Source: JAWXUT01 sp044426075 (GTDB lineage: Bacteria > Bacillota > Clostridia > Christensenellales > DTU072). Taken from it: a DNA stretch of 20,443 bases. Below the pieces are notes generated by a model. It was not told the DNA's origin. It did no database searches and saw only the letters and a list, made by a program, of their open reading frames with translations. The DNA lies in assembly GCA_044426075.1 (NCBI GenBank), contig JAWXUT010000019.1:1-20443 (forward strand), read 5' to 3'. Made by a program: the position numbers and the translations under genes. This document shows, piece after piece, positions 7,192 through 19,000 of this stretch (the first letter of the stretch is position 1; each line of letters starts with the position of its first letter).

Positions 7192-8016
7192 ATGGATTTC
7201 AATGTAGAATTGGTGTGCAAAATTGGTTCAATGGCACTAATTAATCGTAAAAACAACGATATAGATTACAACATTCTTGCGGGGCTTAGCCGCAACCTTA
7301 AGCCAGGTTATATTCTGGTTACTTCTGGTGCTACAGAAATTGGGCGACTAGACTTCATTCGCAGAACGGGTTACGAACTTAAGGGCGAAGTGCAAGACAT
7401 CAAAACAGATTATGCCGCACAAGGGCAGTCTGTACTGCTAGAAACTTATAGGAATTTTATTGATAGTAGATATTCAGTAAGGCAGTTTTTAGTTGAACAT
7501 CAACATTTTAATGACGAAGGCAAGCGCGAGCATTTAAAAGAAGCGCTGTTAAGGTGTCCAAAACAAATGGCAATCCCAATTGTAAATTACAACGACCCAG
7601 TGAGCTACGAAGAAAACCGCAAAATGGAAATACAAGCCTTGCGTTCAAAGCACGATAAAGTTGTGGAGTGCATTGATAACGATGAAACAGCAAGCCAAAT
7701 AGCGTGCCTCGTAAAGCCAAAATATTTAATTATATTAAGCGGACTAGATGGCATTTTCACCGATATAAAAGACGCATCTACCCTAGTTAAAGAGATAACT
7801 GGCAGTTCTGCAGAGGAAGTAATTGCCCGCATAGAATATTATCAAAACTTCTGTGACGGCGCAAGCAGAGCGGGCGCAAACGGTGCCAGAATGAAGCTAG
7901 AATACGTAAAAGAGCCCCTTAAAAATGGCACAACAATATTCATTGCAAACAGCAGTTATAGCATTGACGATATATTGAGCGGAGCTGCAAAAAGTACGAA
8001 AATATACATAAAATAG
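7192..8016 (+). CDS. Amino-acid-kinase family protein, glutamate 5-kinase (ProB)-like, no PUA domain
   Basis: 274 residues. It is a predicted small-molecule kinase of the amino-acid kinase fold. Motifs follow the order of glutamate 5-kinase: KIGS with Lys10, VTSGATEIG, the YAAQGQSVLLETY segment, IPIVNYNDPVS, DNDETASQIACLV, and a C-terminal MKLEYVKEPLKNG. ProB normally reads LTD…GLYT; here it is LSGLDGIFT, so the Asp is Gly. The glycine-rich GTGGM stretch is altered to GANGARM. ProB often carries a C-terminal PUA domain (about 370 residues); this protein stops at the kinase domain. No proA lies beside it. Glutamate is therefore only one possible substrate. It shares an operon with the glycoside hydrolase 10 bases downstream. 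Confidence 0.78.
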   Translation: MDFNVELVCKIGSMALINRKNNDIDYNILAGLSRNLKPGYILVTSGATEIGRLDFIRRTGYELKGEVQDIKTDYAAQGQSVLLETYRNFIDSRYSVRQFLVEHQHFNDEGKREHLKEALLRCPKQMAIPIVNYNDPVSYEENRKMEIQALRSKHDKVVECIDNDETASQIACLVKPKYLIILSGLDGIFTDIKDASTLVKEITGSSAEEVIARIEYYQNFCDGASRAGANGARMKLEYVKEPLKNGTTIFIANSSYSIDDILSGAAKSTKIYIK

Positions 8017-8026
8017 TGAGGTCAAA

Positions 8027-9784
8027 ATGAAAGCAGAAAGCAATTTTGAGCGACTAATTTCGGTTTACGGACAAGAACTCGACCGACTATGCCCCTTGCC
8101 TGAATATCCACGACCACAACTAGTTAGAACAAGTTATTTAAATTTAAATGGAGTGTGGCAGTATGCCATATTACCAGAAAACAGCAAGTTAACAGCCTAT
8201 CAAGGTGACATAATAGTGCCCTTTTCGCCCGAGTGTATTTTGAGCGAAGTTGAGCGCATAGTTATGCCCGATGATATTTTGTATTACAAACGCACATTTA
8301 CGCTGCCAAAAGACTTTAATGTGGGCCGCGTTATCCTTCATTTTGGTGCAGTTGATTACAAGGCAAAAGTTACAGTAAACAGCACCGTAGTTGCAACCCA
8401 CAAGGGCGGATATTTGCCATTTAGTGCAGATATAACCGAAGCGCTAATTGAGGGCGAAAACACACTTTTAGTAAAAGTAACCGACCCAACCGACAGCGGC
8501 GTGCAAGCCAGAGGCAAGCAAAAGCTAAATCGCGGTGGCATATGGTATACCCCTTCTAGCGGAATATGGCAAACTGTTTGGCTAGAAAGCGTGCCAAAGC
8601 AATACATTAAAAACATCAAAATAACCCCCGATATTGATAAAAGCACGGTTAACATAAAAGTTATGGTTGACGGCGATGCAGAAGGCACGGTTGCCATTTT
8701 TGATACAAACAAATTGTTGCAAATCTCACCCCTTAAAAACAGCGAAGCAACCATTAATATTCCACAAGTAAAGTTGTGGTCACCCGAGCAACCTTTTCTA
8801 TATGATATTGCAATAAATGTGGATTCAGATACCGTAACATCATACTTTGGTATGCGAAAGTTCTCAATTGGGTGCGATGCAGAAGGTGTTCAGCGCATAA
8901 TGCTAAACAATCAACCCTACTTTCATAACGGATTATTAGATCAAGGTTACACCAGTGACGGGCTATACACTTTTGCCTCAGATAAAATGATTGAAGACGA
9001 AATAAAGCTAGTTAAAGATATGGGCTTTAATATGTTAAGGAAGCACATTAAAGTTGAGCCTTTAAGGTGGTACTATCACTGCGACAAGCAAGGCGTTTTG
9101 GTTTGGCAAGATATGGTAAATGGCGGAGGCAAGGCAAACACCCCACTAAACGGCATATTGGGTCAACTAGCATTATTATTTAAAATTAAGGCAAAGGACA
9201 CCAACTATTGGCTCACAAATAGGCAAAGCAAATCTGGCAGAAAGAAGTATTATAAAGACACGGAAGAAACCATTGATTTATTATACAACAGCACCAGCGT
9301 ATGCCAATGGGTATTATTTAATGAAAGTTGGGGACAATTTGACTCCCAAAAGGTAGAAGAATTTGCCCGCAATCTAGATAACACCCGCACATTTGACACA
9401 GTTAGTGGCTGGCACGATCAAGGAGGCGGCGACTTTATAAGTTTGCACATATACTTTACAAAAATCTTCTTCCCAAAAGACAAAAGAGTGCAAGCATTAA
9501 GCGAGTTTGGCGGATATGGGCATAAAGTAGCGGGTCACAACTTCAACAAAACCCACACCTTTGGCTACAAAAACTACAAAACGCTATCCGATTTAGAAAA
9601 CGCCTATCACAAACTTTACAACGAACAAATATCCCCCCTAATCCCCAAAGGATTATCCGCTTTAGTTTACACCCAACTAACCGATGTTGAAGATGAAATA
9701 AACGGCATACTAACTTACGACCGCAAGGTTGTTAAACTAGATATCCAAAAACTGAAAGCACTAAACAACAAACTTAAATTCTAA
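8027..9784 (+). CDS. Glycoside hydrolase family 2 (cytoplasmic beta-glycosidase)
   Basis: 585 residues with the GH2 layout: an N-terminal jelly-roll sugar-binding domain (about 35–185, including YYKRTF and SGIWQTVWLE), an Ig-like middle domain (about 190–280) and a TIM-barrel catalytic domain to the end. The predicted acid/base is Glu433 (FNESWGQ) and the nucleophile Glu493 (LSEFGGYG). It is expected to cleave terminal beta-linked sugars (galactose, glucuronic acid or mannose); specificity cannot be told from what is visible. There is no signal peptide, so it acts in the cytoplasm on imported small glycosides. Its ribosome site (TGAGG) overlaps the end of the kinase gene region, showing co-transcription. 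The length is close to beta-glucuronidases and far short of LacZ. No sugar transporter is in the window. Confidence 0.92.
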   Translation: MKAESNFERLISVYGQELDRLCPLPEYPRPQLVRTSYLNLNGVWQYAILPENSKLTAYQGDIIVPFSPECILSEVERIVMPDDILYYKRTFTLPKDFNVGRVILHFGAVDYKAKVTVNSTVVATHKGGYLPFSADITEALIEGENTLLVKVTDPTDSGVQARGKQKLNRGGIWYTPSSGIWQTVWLESVPKQYIKNIKITPDIDKSTVNIKVMVDGDAEGTVAIFDTNKLLQISPLKNSEATINIPQVKLWSPEQPFLYDIAINVDSDTVTSYFGMRKFSIGCDAEGVQRIMLNNQPYFHNGLLDQGYTSDGLYTFASDKMIEDEIKLVKDMGFNMLRKHIKVEPLRWYYHCDKQGVLVWQDMVNGGGKANTPLNGILGQLALLFKIKAKDTNYWLTNRQSKSGRKKYYKDTEETIDLLYNSTSVCQWVLFNESWGQFDSQKVEEFARNLDNTRTFDTVSGWHDQGGGDFISLHIYFTKIFFPKDKRVQALSEFGGYGHKVAGHNFNKTHTFGYKNYKTLSDLENAYHKLYNEQISPLIPKGLSALVYTQLTDVEDEINGILTYDRKVVKLDIQKLKALNNKLKF

Positions 9785-9799
9785 CAAAACCACACCATT

Positions 9800-9830
9800 A
9801 AAAGACTGTAAAATAAATACAGCCTTTTTT
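9800..9830 (+). terminator. Rho-independent terminator of the kinase–glycosidase operon
   Basis: AAAAG plus CTGTA (9800–9810, one mismatched base) pairs with TACAG and CTTTT (9818–9828) around the loop AAATAAA, ending in a run of T (9825–9830). It starts 15 bases after the glycosidase stop. Confidence 0.8.
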
Positions 9831-9880
9831 GTACATAAAACCCGTAAAGGATTGATTATCTATGTTAGCAAATCACCTAC

Positions 9881-9930
9881 AATCGTAGGGGCGTTAGTCC
9901 TCTGACGCCCGCAATCCACCCGTCGGGTGG
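9881..9930. repeat. GC-rich double-hairpin repeat, copy 1
   Basis: It begins AATCGTAGGG and forms two adjacent hairpins: GGGCGTTAG/CTGACGCCC (9889–9897 and 9902–9910, loop TCCT) and CCACCC/GGGTGG (9916–9921 and 9925–9930). It is much richer in GC than its surroundings. An inverted pair TAAAGGAT (9845–9852) and ATCCTTTA (9938–9945) brackets it. A second copy lies at 19887–19936. It sits between two terminators facing each other, in a gene-free gap of 239 bases (9785–10023). Confidence 0.8.
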
Positions 9931-9970
9931 TTTGTTTATCCTTTATATTTTACTTAATTTTTGATTAATA

Positions 9971-10004
9971 AAAAAGCTGAAAGAACATAATCTTTCAGCT
10001 TTTT
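9971..10004 (-). terminator. Strong hairpin terminator of the giant gene (bidirectional form)
   Basis: A perfect 14-base-pair stem, AAAAAGCTGAAAGA (9971–9984) with TCTTTCAGCTTTTT (9991–10004), and a 6-base loop. T-runs occur on both strands, so it can stop transcription from either side. It starts 19 bases after the stop codon of the giant minus-strand gene. Confidence 0.9.
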
Positions 10005-10023
10005 GGTTATGGAATTTTATATT

Positions 10024-13000
10024 TTAAATCTCTGTGTCGCCTGCGTCTGCGTCGTCATCTGCGTCGGCGTCGTCTGAATCTACACTTGTTGATTTAGCTT
10101 GATAACCCACCGCGTCACTGCCTTGGGTTTCTCCGTTAATATAAACTGAAGCTGAATCGGAAAGGTTTGAAACCACAACTTCTGCATCTGCATTGCGGAT
10201 TGCGCCAACTACTAAACCTACATTTACTGCTGCACCGTTTACATAGATATTTTTAACAATTATGTTGTAATCCATACTGCTAGTGCCGGAGTACTCAATA
10301 TTAGATGTGCCATAAATTGTACCAACAATACCGCCAACGTCGGCTATCATAGCAGAAACGCTAATGCTTGCTGAAGTTATAGTACCACGTATGCTTCCGC
10401 CATTATTAACGCCAACAACGCCACCAACGCTTGCAGAAATTATTCCACTAACATCAATGTCAATTATGCCGTCAACAACCACATATTTAATATTGCAGTA
10501 CTCTAAGCTGTATTTTGCAATTGCGCCGAACACAATATCTTCGCCGTCGTGCTCTTTTGCGGTTATATATGAATCAGCATCTGTCTCTGAATACAATCTG
10601 TAATCCACATTAACAGTCAAGTTACTAATTGAGCCGTTTATGGTGTAGAACAAACTATCAGTAAGGTTTGTAATTGTGTAATAGTTGCCGTTAAGCGTAC
10701 CAGTGAATATACCGCCGTTGCCGATTGGTTCAAAGTCGTAAGCATAGTTTGCATCAACCACGCCGTCGTTGTCGTAGTCGCCAATAACAATGTCTGCGCC
10801 AAGGCTAAAGTTAGCATACATATAGTCACTTATGTGCAACAACTGTTCATAAGTTACAATAACAAATGGATCACTTGCGCTACCAGTACCAGACTCAAAT
10901 GGGTTGTAATTACCTAAATCCGATACAATACTATTGCCCGCTTTATCTACAATTTCAAGAAGGTCAGTGTAGTCTGCCGCATTAGTTACAGAGCCCTTAA
11001 AGTTTTCAGAATATGCCACGCCAACACCACTAACCAATCCATTTATGGTTGTGTTATTTGGTATTTGATAAATATAAGAACCAGTAATGCTGCCGTCTTT
11101 ATTTTTTATGTATCCGAAAACATTGCCAACATAGCCCGTTTTGCTGTACACAACTGAAACATTTGCAAAGCTGTAAATATTTGAGATTGCAAGCTCAGTT
11201 TCATCCGATGCGCCCTCAAGTTGAGCCACAACACCGCCAACTGTTGCCATAATAGCAGATTCAACTGTAACGTTTGTAAGCACACCAATTGAGCTAATTG
11301 TAACGCCGGAAGCAACCGCAATCAAACCACCAACAAACACTTCATCACCGCTGTTGTTAACTGTTATTGTACCAGAAATTACAATGTTACTAAAGTTGCT
11401 GCCACTAAGTGCAACTGCAACCAAGCCACCAACATAAGCCGTGTTTGCGCTGTTGTTAATGTAGTCAATATCAATTACCTTTAAGTTGATAATATCAGCC
11501 AAAACTATGCCAAACATAGCCATATAAGTATCAGAACCACTAAATGTGATGTTGTAAATAGCGTTTCCATCACCGTCATAAGTGCCACGGAAGATGCTAT
11601 CATAGCTGAGCATTTCAAAGTCATCAGTTGCAGTTAAGTCTGCAGTTTGTTGGAAGTAAGCCCAAGGCATTGTAAATAGTGCATCAAGGTCGCTCATTTC
11701 ATCAATTTGATAAGGGTCAGCTTCTGTTCCGCTGCCACTAAGTCCCATGGCTACTGCCTTTTTGTTTGCAAGCGCTTTAAGTTCATCCTCTGACCAATTG
11801 GTTAAATTATCATCTTCACTCAACAAGGCTTCAATATCCACAAAGTAAATGCCATATGCCTCTTCAAAATCAACACCATTTTTGTTGGTGCCAAATGCAA
11901 GGTGGCTGTAGTTATAGTTTGAATCACTTATTGTGTTATTAACTGTCATATTGTTTTGAAGTATGTAGTTATAGTAGTCCGCTGAATTTAAATCGGTCTC
12001 ACCAAATATCTTATACACTTCTGTAATTGTGTAGTAGTATTGATAAAGCCCTATTAATGAACCCGCAAATATTGTGCCATATGAATCTACAACTGTAATA
12101 TTGCCCTTTACAATAGAACTGCTGATTACTACGCCAACAACTTGACCTACCATGCCACCAATACTACCAGTTGCATTGTTTGCATAAATGTCAACATCAA
12201 CAAATGCGCTACTAATCATAACACCTATAGGTGTTGCAAACTCATTTTCGTCTTCATAATCCAAGTTAAATGTGCTTGTAATATAGCCAATTAATCCACC
12301 CACTTTTACTTGTTCAATATTTGACACGCTAATGCTACCTATTGCATAGCAATCTGTAATCATAACTGTATAGGAACTAATTTGTGCAACTAGTAATCCA
12401 ACACTTATTGCGTTATTGCTTGCGCCACTAGCCACAACATTTAACTCAACCCCAAGGTTTTTAATTTGGGTGTTGTTTGTGGTTATATATTGTATAAAGC
12501 CAAAATCTGAACTAGCAGTATAAACAGTTTCTGTGTAAACCTTGTAGCCGCCACCGTCATATACGCCCGCAAAGTTAGCTATTGGTGTAAAGCTACTGCC
12601 AAGGTTAATGTCGGATGTCTGTAGATAATAACCAAATGTGCGATTGTCACCCAAATAATCATAGCTAGAGTCACTATCCATATAGATATTTATATAGTTG
12701 ATATCCGTTAAGTTATCTAATATATAAGGATTATCTTCGCTTCCGTCACCAGAGTAATAAACAATGATAAGGTCGAATTCAATATATTTATTGCCGTCGC
12801 TGTCGGTGACAGTATCGTCGTTGTTTAAAATAAAGTTCTGGTTGCCACTTATGCTTGCACGCACAGTGTATTCACCAATTTCAGTTGGCAAGCCACTTAA
12901 CGCTACAGTTTCACCCTTATTATAATATGTAATTGTGTAGTCTAGCTCGCCGAAAATTACATCAAAATAATCGTCATTAACGCTAACGTCAACATCGGTG

Positions 13001-16000
13001 CTATCACCCGCTTGCAAACATTGATATGTGTCATCAAATGCTAACTCTACATATTTTACTAGGTAGATATCAATAACAACATCTTCGCCATACATTTCAC
13101 TTATAAGATTTACGTAGCTAAAAATACCATCAATGCCAACTTCGCTAGTACCAAAAGAAACATAAACATCTTTTTTATATGTTTCATTAATAGAAACTAT
13201 ATATTTATAAATGCCGTTTTTGTCATAAATCATATTATAATAAGCGTCCTCGGCAAGGTCGATAGTAAATTGTATTTCGGAGCCCCTATAGTAAACGTTA
13301 GAATTATTATTGTTGTTTATAGTTACATAATTATAAGCAACATCCTCTGAATCGTCTTCATTATAAACAGTTATGTATTGGTTTATTGTAACAGTATAGG
13401 TGTTTACGTCAACTTTAATTGGAGCAACATCGTCATAATCTTCTAACTTTTTAAAATCTTCTTCCGTCCAAGCGTTGTCATCTCCGTCATAATAAACAGA
13501 ACTTACGCCAGCGCCACTAATTATGCGGAACAAGTATATAACTTCTGTGCCACCACTGGTGCTAGTATCTGTAATTGTATAAGAATTAGAGGTTGTATTT
13601 ATGCCAGAAGTTGACCAATCACCCATATTGCCATCTGTTATAATGCAATATTGCATTGTATAGCCTGATTCGCCATAAGTATCGATATTATATGTGAATG
13701 TTGGGTTAGCAATCCACCAACCCGCATTTTCATAATCGTTGTCAAGTTTCGCTACACTTGCGGACGGAGAAAGTGTAAATTCTGGTTTAACTGTATCTAT
13801 ATTAATAGTAGCACTTGTTGCGCTATATGCAACTATACCCGAGCCCGTTGTAACTTTAAACATATAAACGCCCGCAGTAATGTCACCCGCAAGTGATACG
13901 GTGTTATTTGTAACAACATCAAGGCCATTCCACACCGCAGTTTTATCATTATCATATGTAAAGTAACCATATTCAACTGAATATCCACTATTTACAGTTG
14001 AAATGCTTGTTATGTTGAAGTCAACTGCTTGATATGTCCAAGCGCCACTATAAGTAGAACCATTTAGTGTAGTTGAAACTTTAATGGTTGGTACAGTTCT
14101 ATCAATTTTAACGCAAATTGAAACCACCTTGCTCTCGTTTACAAAGCCATCTGCCACAACTACAAAGTAGTAGTAAACTGCATTGGTTTCAGCGATTATT
14201 TCTATTGTGCTGCTGTTTGAACCCGCGACAGTTGCAGAGTTAATTTCAGTCCAAGTTAAATCATCATAAGTTAAACCCTCAGTTGTGCTTGTTGCGCGAT
14301 ACAATGTTGCATTGCTAACACCTGACGTATATTCCCACGTAATTTCAACACCAGTGCTAATCCATTCTGTTTCACTTGGCTCTGCATTGTCATCTTCAGT
14401 TGAGGATGCATAATAGTATTTATTATCATCATCATAGTTGTCTTCATCTTTATAAAGAGCATTAATCGTAATGTTTGGTGCAACGTCATCTTTTTTAACT
14501 ACATATTCGCCGTCTAACTCTATAATATAACCCGCGCCATTTATTAGGCGGAATTTATATGTATTGTTCTGACATTTCTTTAATGTAAACAACACATAAT
14601 ATATATAATCTGCATCAAACAACAAATCATCATTACTTGCTATATCTATCCATTCGCCACCAATTGAGTATTGAATTGTAATGCCAGATACGCCAAATGT
14701 CTTATCGGTCATATTTAGCGTAAAGGTAAATGTAACTTCATCGGAAGTATTATTTAACCAAGCACCAGTATATGCTGAACCATTATAAGTAGCTTCAACG
14801 CTTAAATCGTAATCGATAATTGTATCAATTTGTGGCTTTATTTCAAAAGTGGTCTCATTGCCAGCATTATCTACTATAGATAGTTTATAAGTATAATAGG
14901 CTGTCATTTCAAAGTCATAGTCGCCTGTGGCTGTGCTTAGTGTTTCACTTGTTGTATTGCCCTCAGCATCTGTTATGTAAAGTGTGTGTGAAGCTATGCC
15001 ACTTGTCTTTTCAAATAAAGTGTAGTACATATAGATAGCATTTGGATTCCAATTATTTGTAACATCTTCTTTTGTGTCAAATGTCTCTTCTGTAACTGTA
15101 TCAACATAACTAACTTCAGTAATTGCAACTGGTGTGAAGTCAAGTTTAATATAGCCCAATGCAGTTATCTCAGGATCTTTATCTCCAGAATCACTTAACA
15201 CTGAAATTGTGGAATATTCCCCTGTATTATAATCATATATAATATATACAACACCGCCAGAACCACTCACTAAACGCAAGTAGAAATAACCGACTTCCTC
15301 TGTATCTATTTTAATCGCATAGTTTTCTGCTGTGCGAGTATCTGTATCGTCACCTATTGATGATAGCACTTTATCTTCATCTGCAATTGTTGTCCAAGTT
15401 AATTTGTTAATTGCGTCGGCGTTCATGGTAGCGCTAGCAGAAGTTATCCATTGTAGTGTAGCACCACTCTGCGTGTATGTAATGTTAAGCACCATTGTTA
15501 GATAAGCGCTGTCATTATAAGTCACAGTACTTATCCAAACAGCAGAATCACTATCTGCAAAAGCATATTCATTATCGGCACTGCCATTATAATCGCCAAC
15601 ATAAGTGCCCGAAACTGTAACCCCAACATCGTCCATATTCTTATCAATTTTTGCTTGATACTCTGTAGTTGTAACGTTACCCGCGTTATCTGTAATTGTA
15701 ACGGTGTAAGGCGCACACTCTGTTAATGTAAATGAATATATGCCGGTTTCTGCATCATATGAGAGCACTATTATATTGCCACCTTCTGTTACTGTAAATG
15801 AACATATGCCACTGTTATATACATCAGATTTGCTATCTGCAACTTTAATAGATAATGTTATATCTTCGGTTGTCCAAACGCCATCGTCATCATTATAATT
15901 ATTGTACTCTAACCCATCTACACTTTCAATTGTAGGTGCTGTTTTATCTATATTAATATATATGGTTATTTCAGAAGATTTAATGTCACTTCCGCTAACT

Positions 16001-19000
16001 GCATAGAATGAATATGACGCATTTTGTTCGGTAGTATATGATATTGTTTCTGTAATAGTTTGAGCAATATCGTTGCCATTATCAAAAGTTCCAAATAAAG
16101 TGTCGTCTGCATAATAAACTGTTATGCCGCTTGCACCTAGTTCGTATTCAAAATTAATGGTAACATTGCCGTTTACAATATCTTTATTTGTCCAAGTGAT
16201 GTTATCTTCTTCTTCCCCAACATAACCACTAAAGCTAATAGTAGGCTCTACAAGGTCCACTTGCGCTTGCACAGTCTTTGTAGCAACGTTGCCCGCGTTA
16301 TCTGTTACTTCCACTGTGTATGTTGCGCTGTTTGCTATAAAGAACGCAACAGCTTGCGCGTAATCTGTATCATCACCTGTTGGATCAATTGTTATTTTAG
16401 TGTCGTTATTGTATAAAATTACGCTATAAATGCCACTATTTGTTGCACCGTCTTTATCATAAGCAGTTGTGCTTGCACCAATGCTTGCATTATACCAAAA
16501 ATCGTCAACAATATCTTTATCTAGATTAATAGAATCAATTGTTGGCGCTTGTTTATCAATCATAACCTCATATTCGCTAAATTCATCTTCCTCGTCAAGG
16601 GTTTTATAGTAAACAATATCGCCCGTACCAGTTACTATGCGGAAGGCAAAATATTGTACTTGCTCTTCACTTAAAGTAAATACAAGTGTTGTTTCTTGCG
16701 CCTCACTATAATTTGCAGAACCATAGTTTATTGCTAGCGAATCAGAAGGTATAAACGCTGTTGCAGATATCCAATCTTTAGTATCAAAGTCGTAGTACTG
16801 TAGTTCAGCGCCGCTTCCACCATAAGTAATGGCAAATGTGAATACAACATCATCGTTTGTCCAATTGCCTACATTTTCTGATATAGATGCAGAAATTGCC
16901 GCTTCTACAGTATCAGTTTTAATTGTTATAATATCACTTTTAGCTACAATATCATCTTCATCGTCATATTGTTTTATTGCGATAAATTTATAGTATACAG
17001 TTGAACTTACACCACTTAACACCGATGCCGTAAAGTTAATTTTGCAACCCGTATCAGCAGTAATATCTCCAGTACAAGTTTCAAACTCAGTCCAAGTTTC
17101 GTTGTCTGTAGAATAAGAATACATATATGATGTTACTGCTGAACTAATTGCTCCAGTTGTGCTTAATTCGTATTTATTGTCGGTTATGCCCCAGCCAGTA
17201 TCTGCATCTCCAGTTTGCATTTCAGCCTCAATTACTGCATAATCTATTATAAATGTACAAGTTATATAGCACGTAACAACTTCATTTAATGCTGTATTCG
17301 TAATTTCAAATGTGGCGTCATAAGTTCCTATTTTAGAAATACTTATTGTCGCATATTCAGTACCGTATAATAATATAAATTCTTCATAGGAGTAATTACT
17401 GCTACTTAAATAGCCGCTTGTTTCTTTTGTAAAGCTTAAACCTAGTTGCTTTGCAGCGCCAATGTAGCTTGTGGTAAAACTATTTTTCGCATAAGAATAA
17501 GTACTTCCAAAACTATAATCGCCGACATAGTATTGCATAAATACTGCCCTAAATCCGCATACTATAGCATCGCCTGACGTACCAGTATATGTGCCAACAG
17601 AAATGCCGTAGTTAGTATTTTCGCTATCAACAGAGCTAATTAAGCCGGTAAAATCGTATGAATAATTGCTTCCGATTGTGTTTGCTGCGCCCATCCAACC
17701 AAATGAAAAATAGTTGTTTGCTTCAGAAGGTGTTGCATATAGTGTTACAGTTGGTTTATTATCTACAACGCTAGTTTCATATTTAACGCTGTTTACATCA
17801 GTCTCATCGCTAAGTGCAGATGAATTGTATATATCAACGCTAAACGCATATGTTACAGTAACCTCAAAAGTTATATTTAATATAGCGTAGTTGTATTGAT
17901 CATCAGGAATAAACCTATAAACTATTTCATATGTGCCTACTTCTAGTACAGACTCGTCACCCCACTCATATTGTTTATATTCGTTATCAATAAGTATAGC
18001 CCAAGTCCACTCGCCAGAGCCATCAGTCGTCGTTTCATCATCAGAATAAACGAAATTACTCGGGAATGGATATTGATCCCCAGATACATAACTACTAGTC
18101 GCGTTAGTATCCGCTATAGTTTGCCCAAAGCTTATGTCTTGTGGCATATATTCTGAGCCAAAAGTATATGAACGCACCAACTGAGCAATACTAAACTCGT
18201 TTGTATAAACACCCACTATATATTTAGTTTCGCCTTCAGTTACGGTGTAAGTTGCAGTATAAACATATGATCCCGCTGTAATAGGCAATGTATTTGTACA
18301 TGTAGTTGAACCACCTATTTTATCCTCATCCTTAACAGTAGTGTCATTAGTATCGTCATAATAATGAGTGCCTACATACACATCGTTAACACTATATGCA
18401 GTTGAATCTCCGTCGGGGTCATCCACATACATACCCGTGCCCGTATTTAAATAATTAAATGTTTCTGAAGCCAGATCCGTCCCCGTGACCGCCGCAAAAT
18501 TCGCCGTTATATCAATTCCGTGGGAACTTTTTGAGCTATCATAAAATAAAGTAGACGCACTTTCTGTAAACGACCCATAATCACTTATAGCGCAATATAT
18601 GGTTGTGCCCCCGCTACCACTAGCTTCATAATCTGTTTTATATGTAAATCCGGTAAAATAATAACCGTTAGAAGGTGTAACTGAAATTGTAATGCCCTTA
18701 GTTAAATCTGAATAAACAGTTGCACTTGTTGTGTCTGTATTAAGAGCAGTTGTGCCGCTAGATGTTGTAATACTTACTGTTCCACCTTCACCGCCAGTTG
18801 TACTTTCTGTTTGATAACTTATCTCATATTCTGGTTGCATAAAGTAAACTGTAATGCTCGCTTCAAAAGCAGTATTTACCTTCGCTTCTGCAGATGTATC
18901 ACCACCCCAAGATGGTTCGTCTTTTGCATAAGCGTGAGCCGTCATAATAAACTCCACTTTGCTACTTGTCGCTAGGATATAACTCGTACTTAGGGTACCT

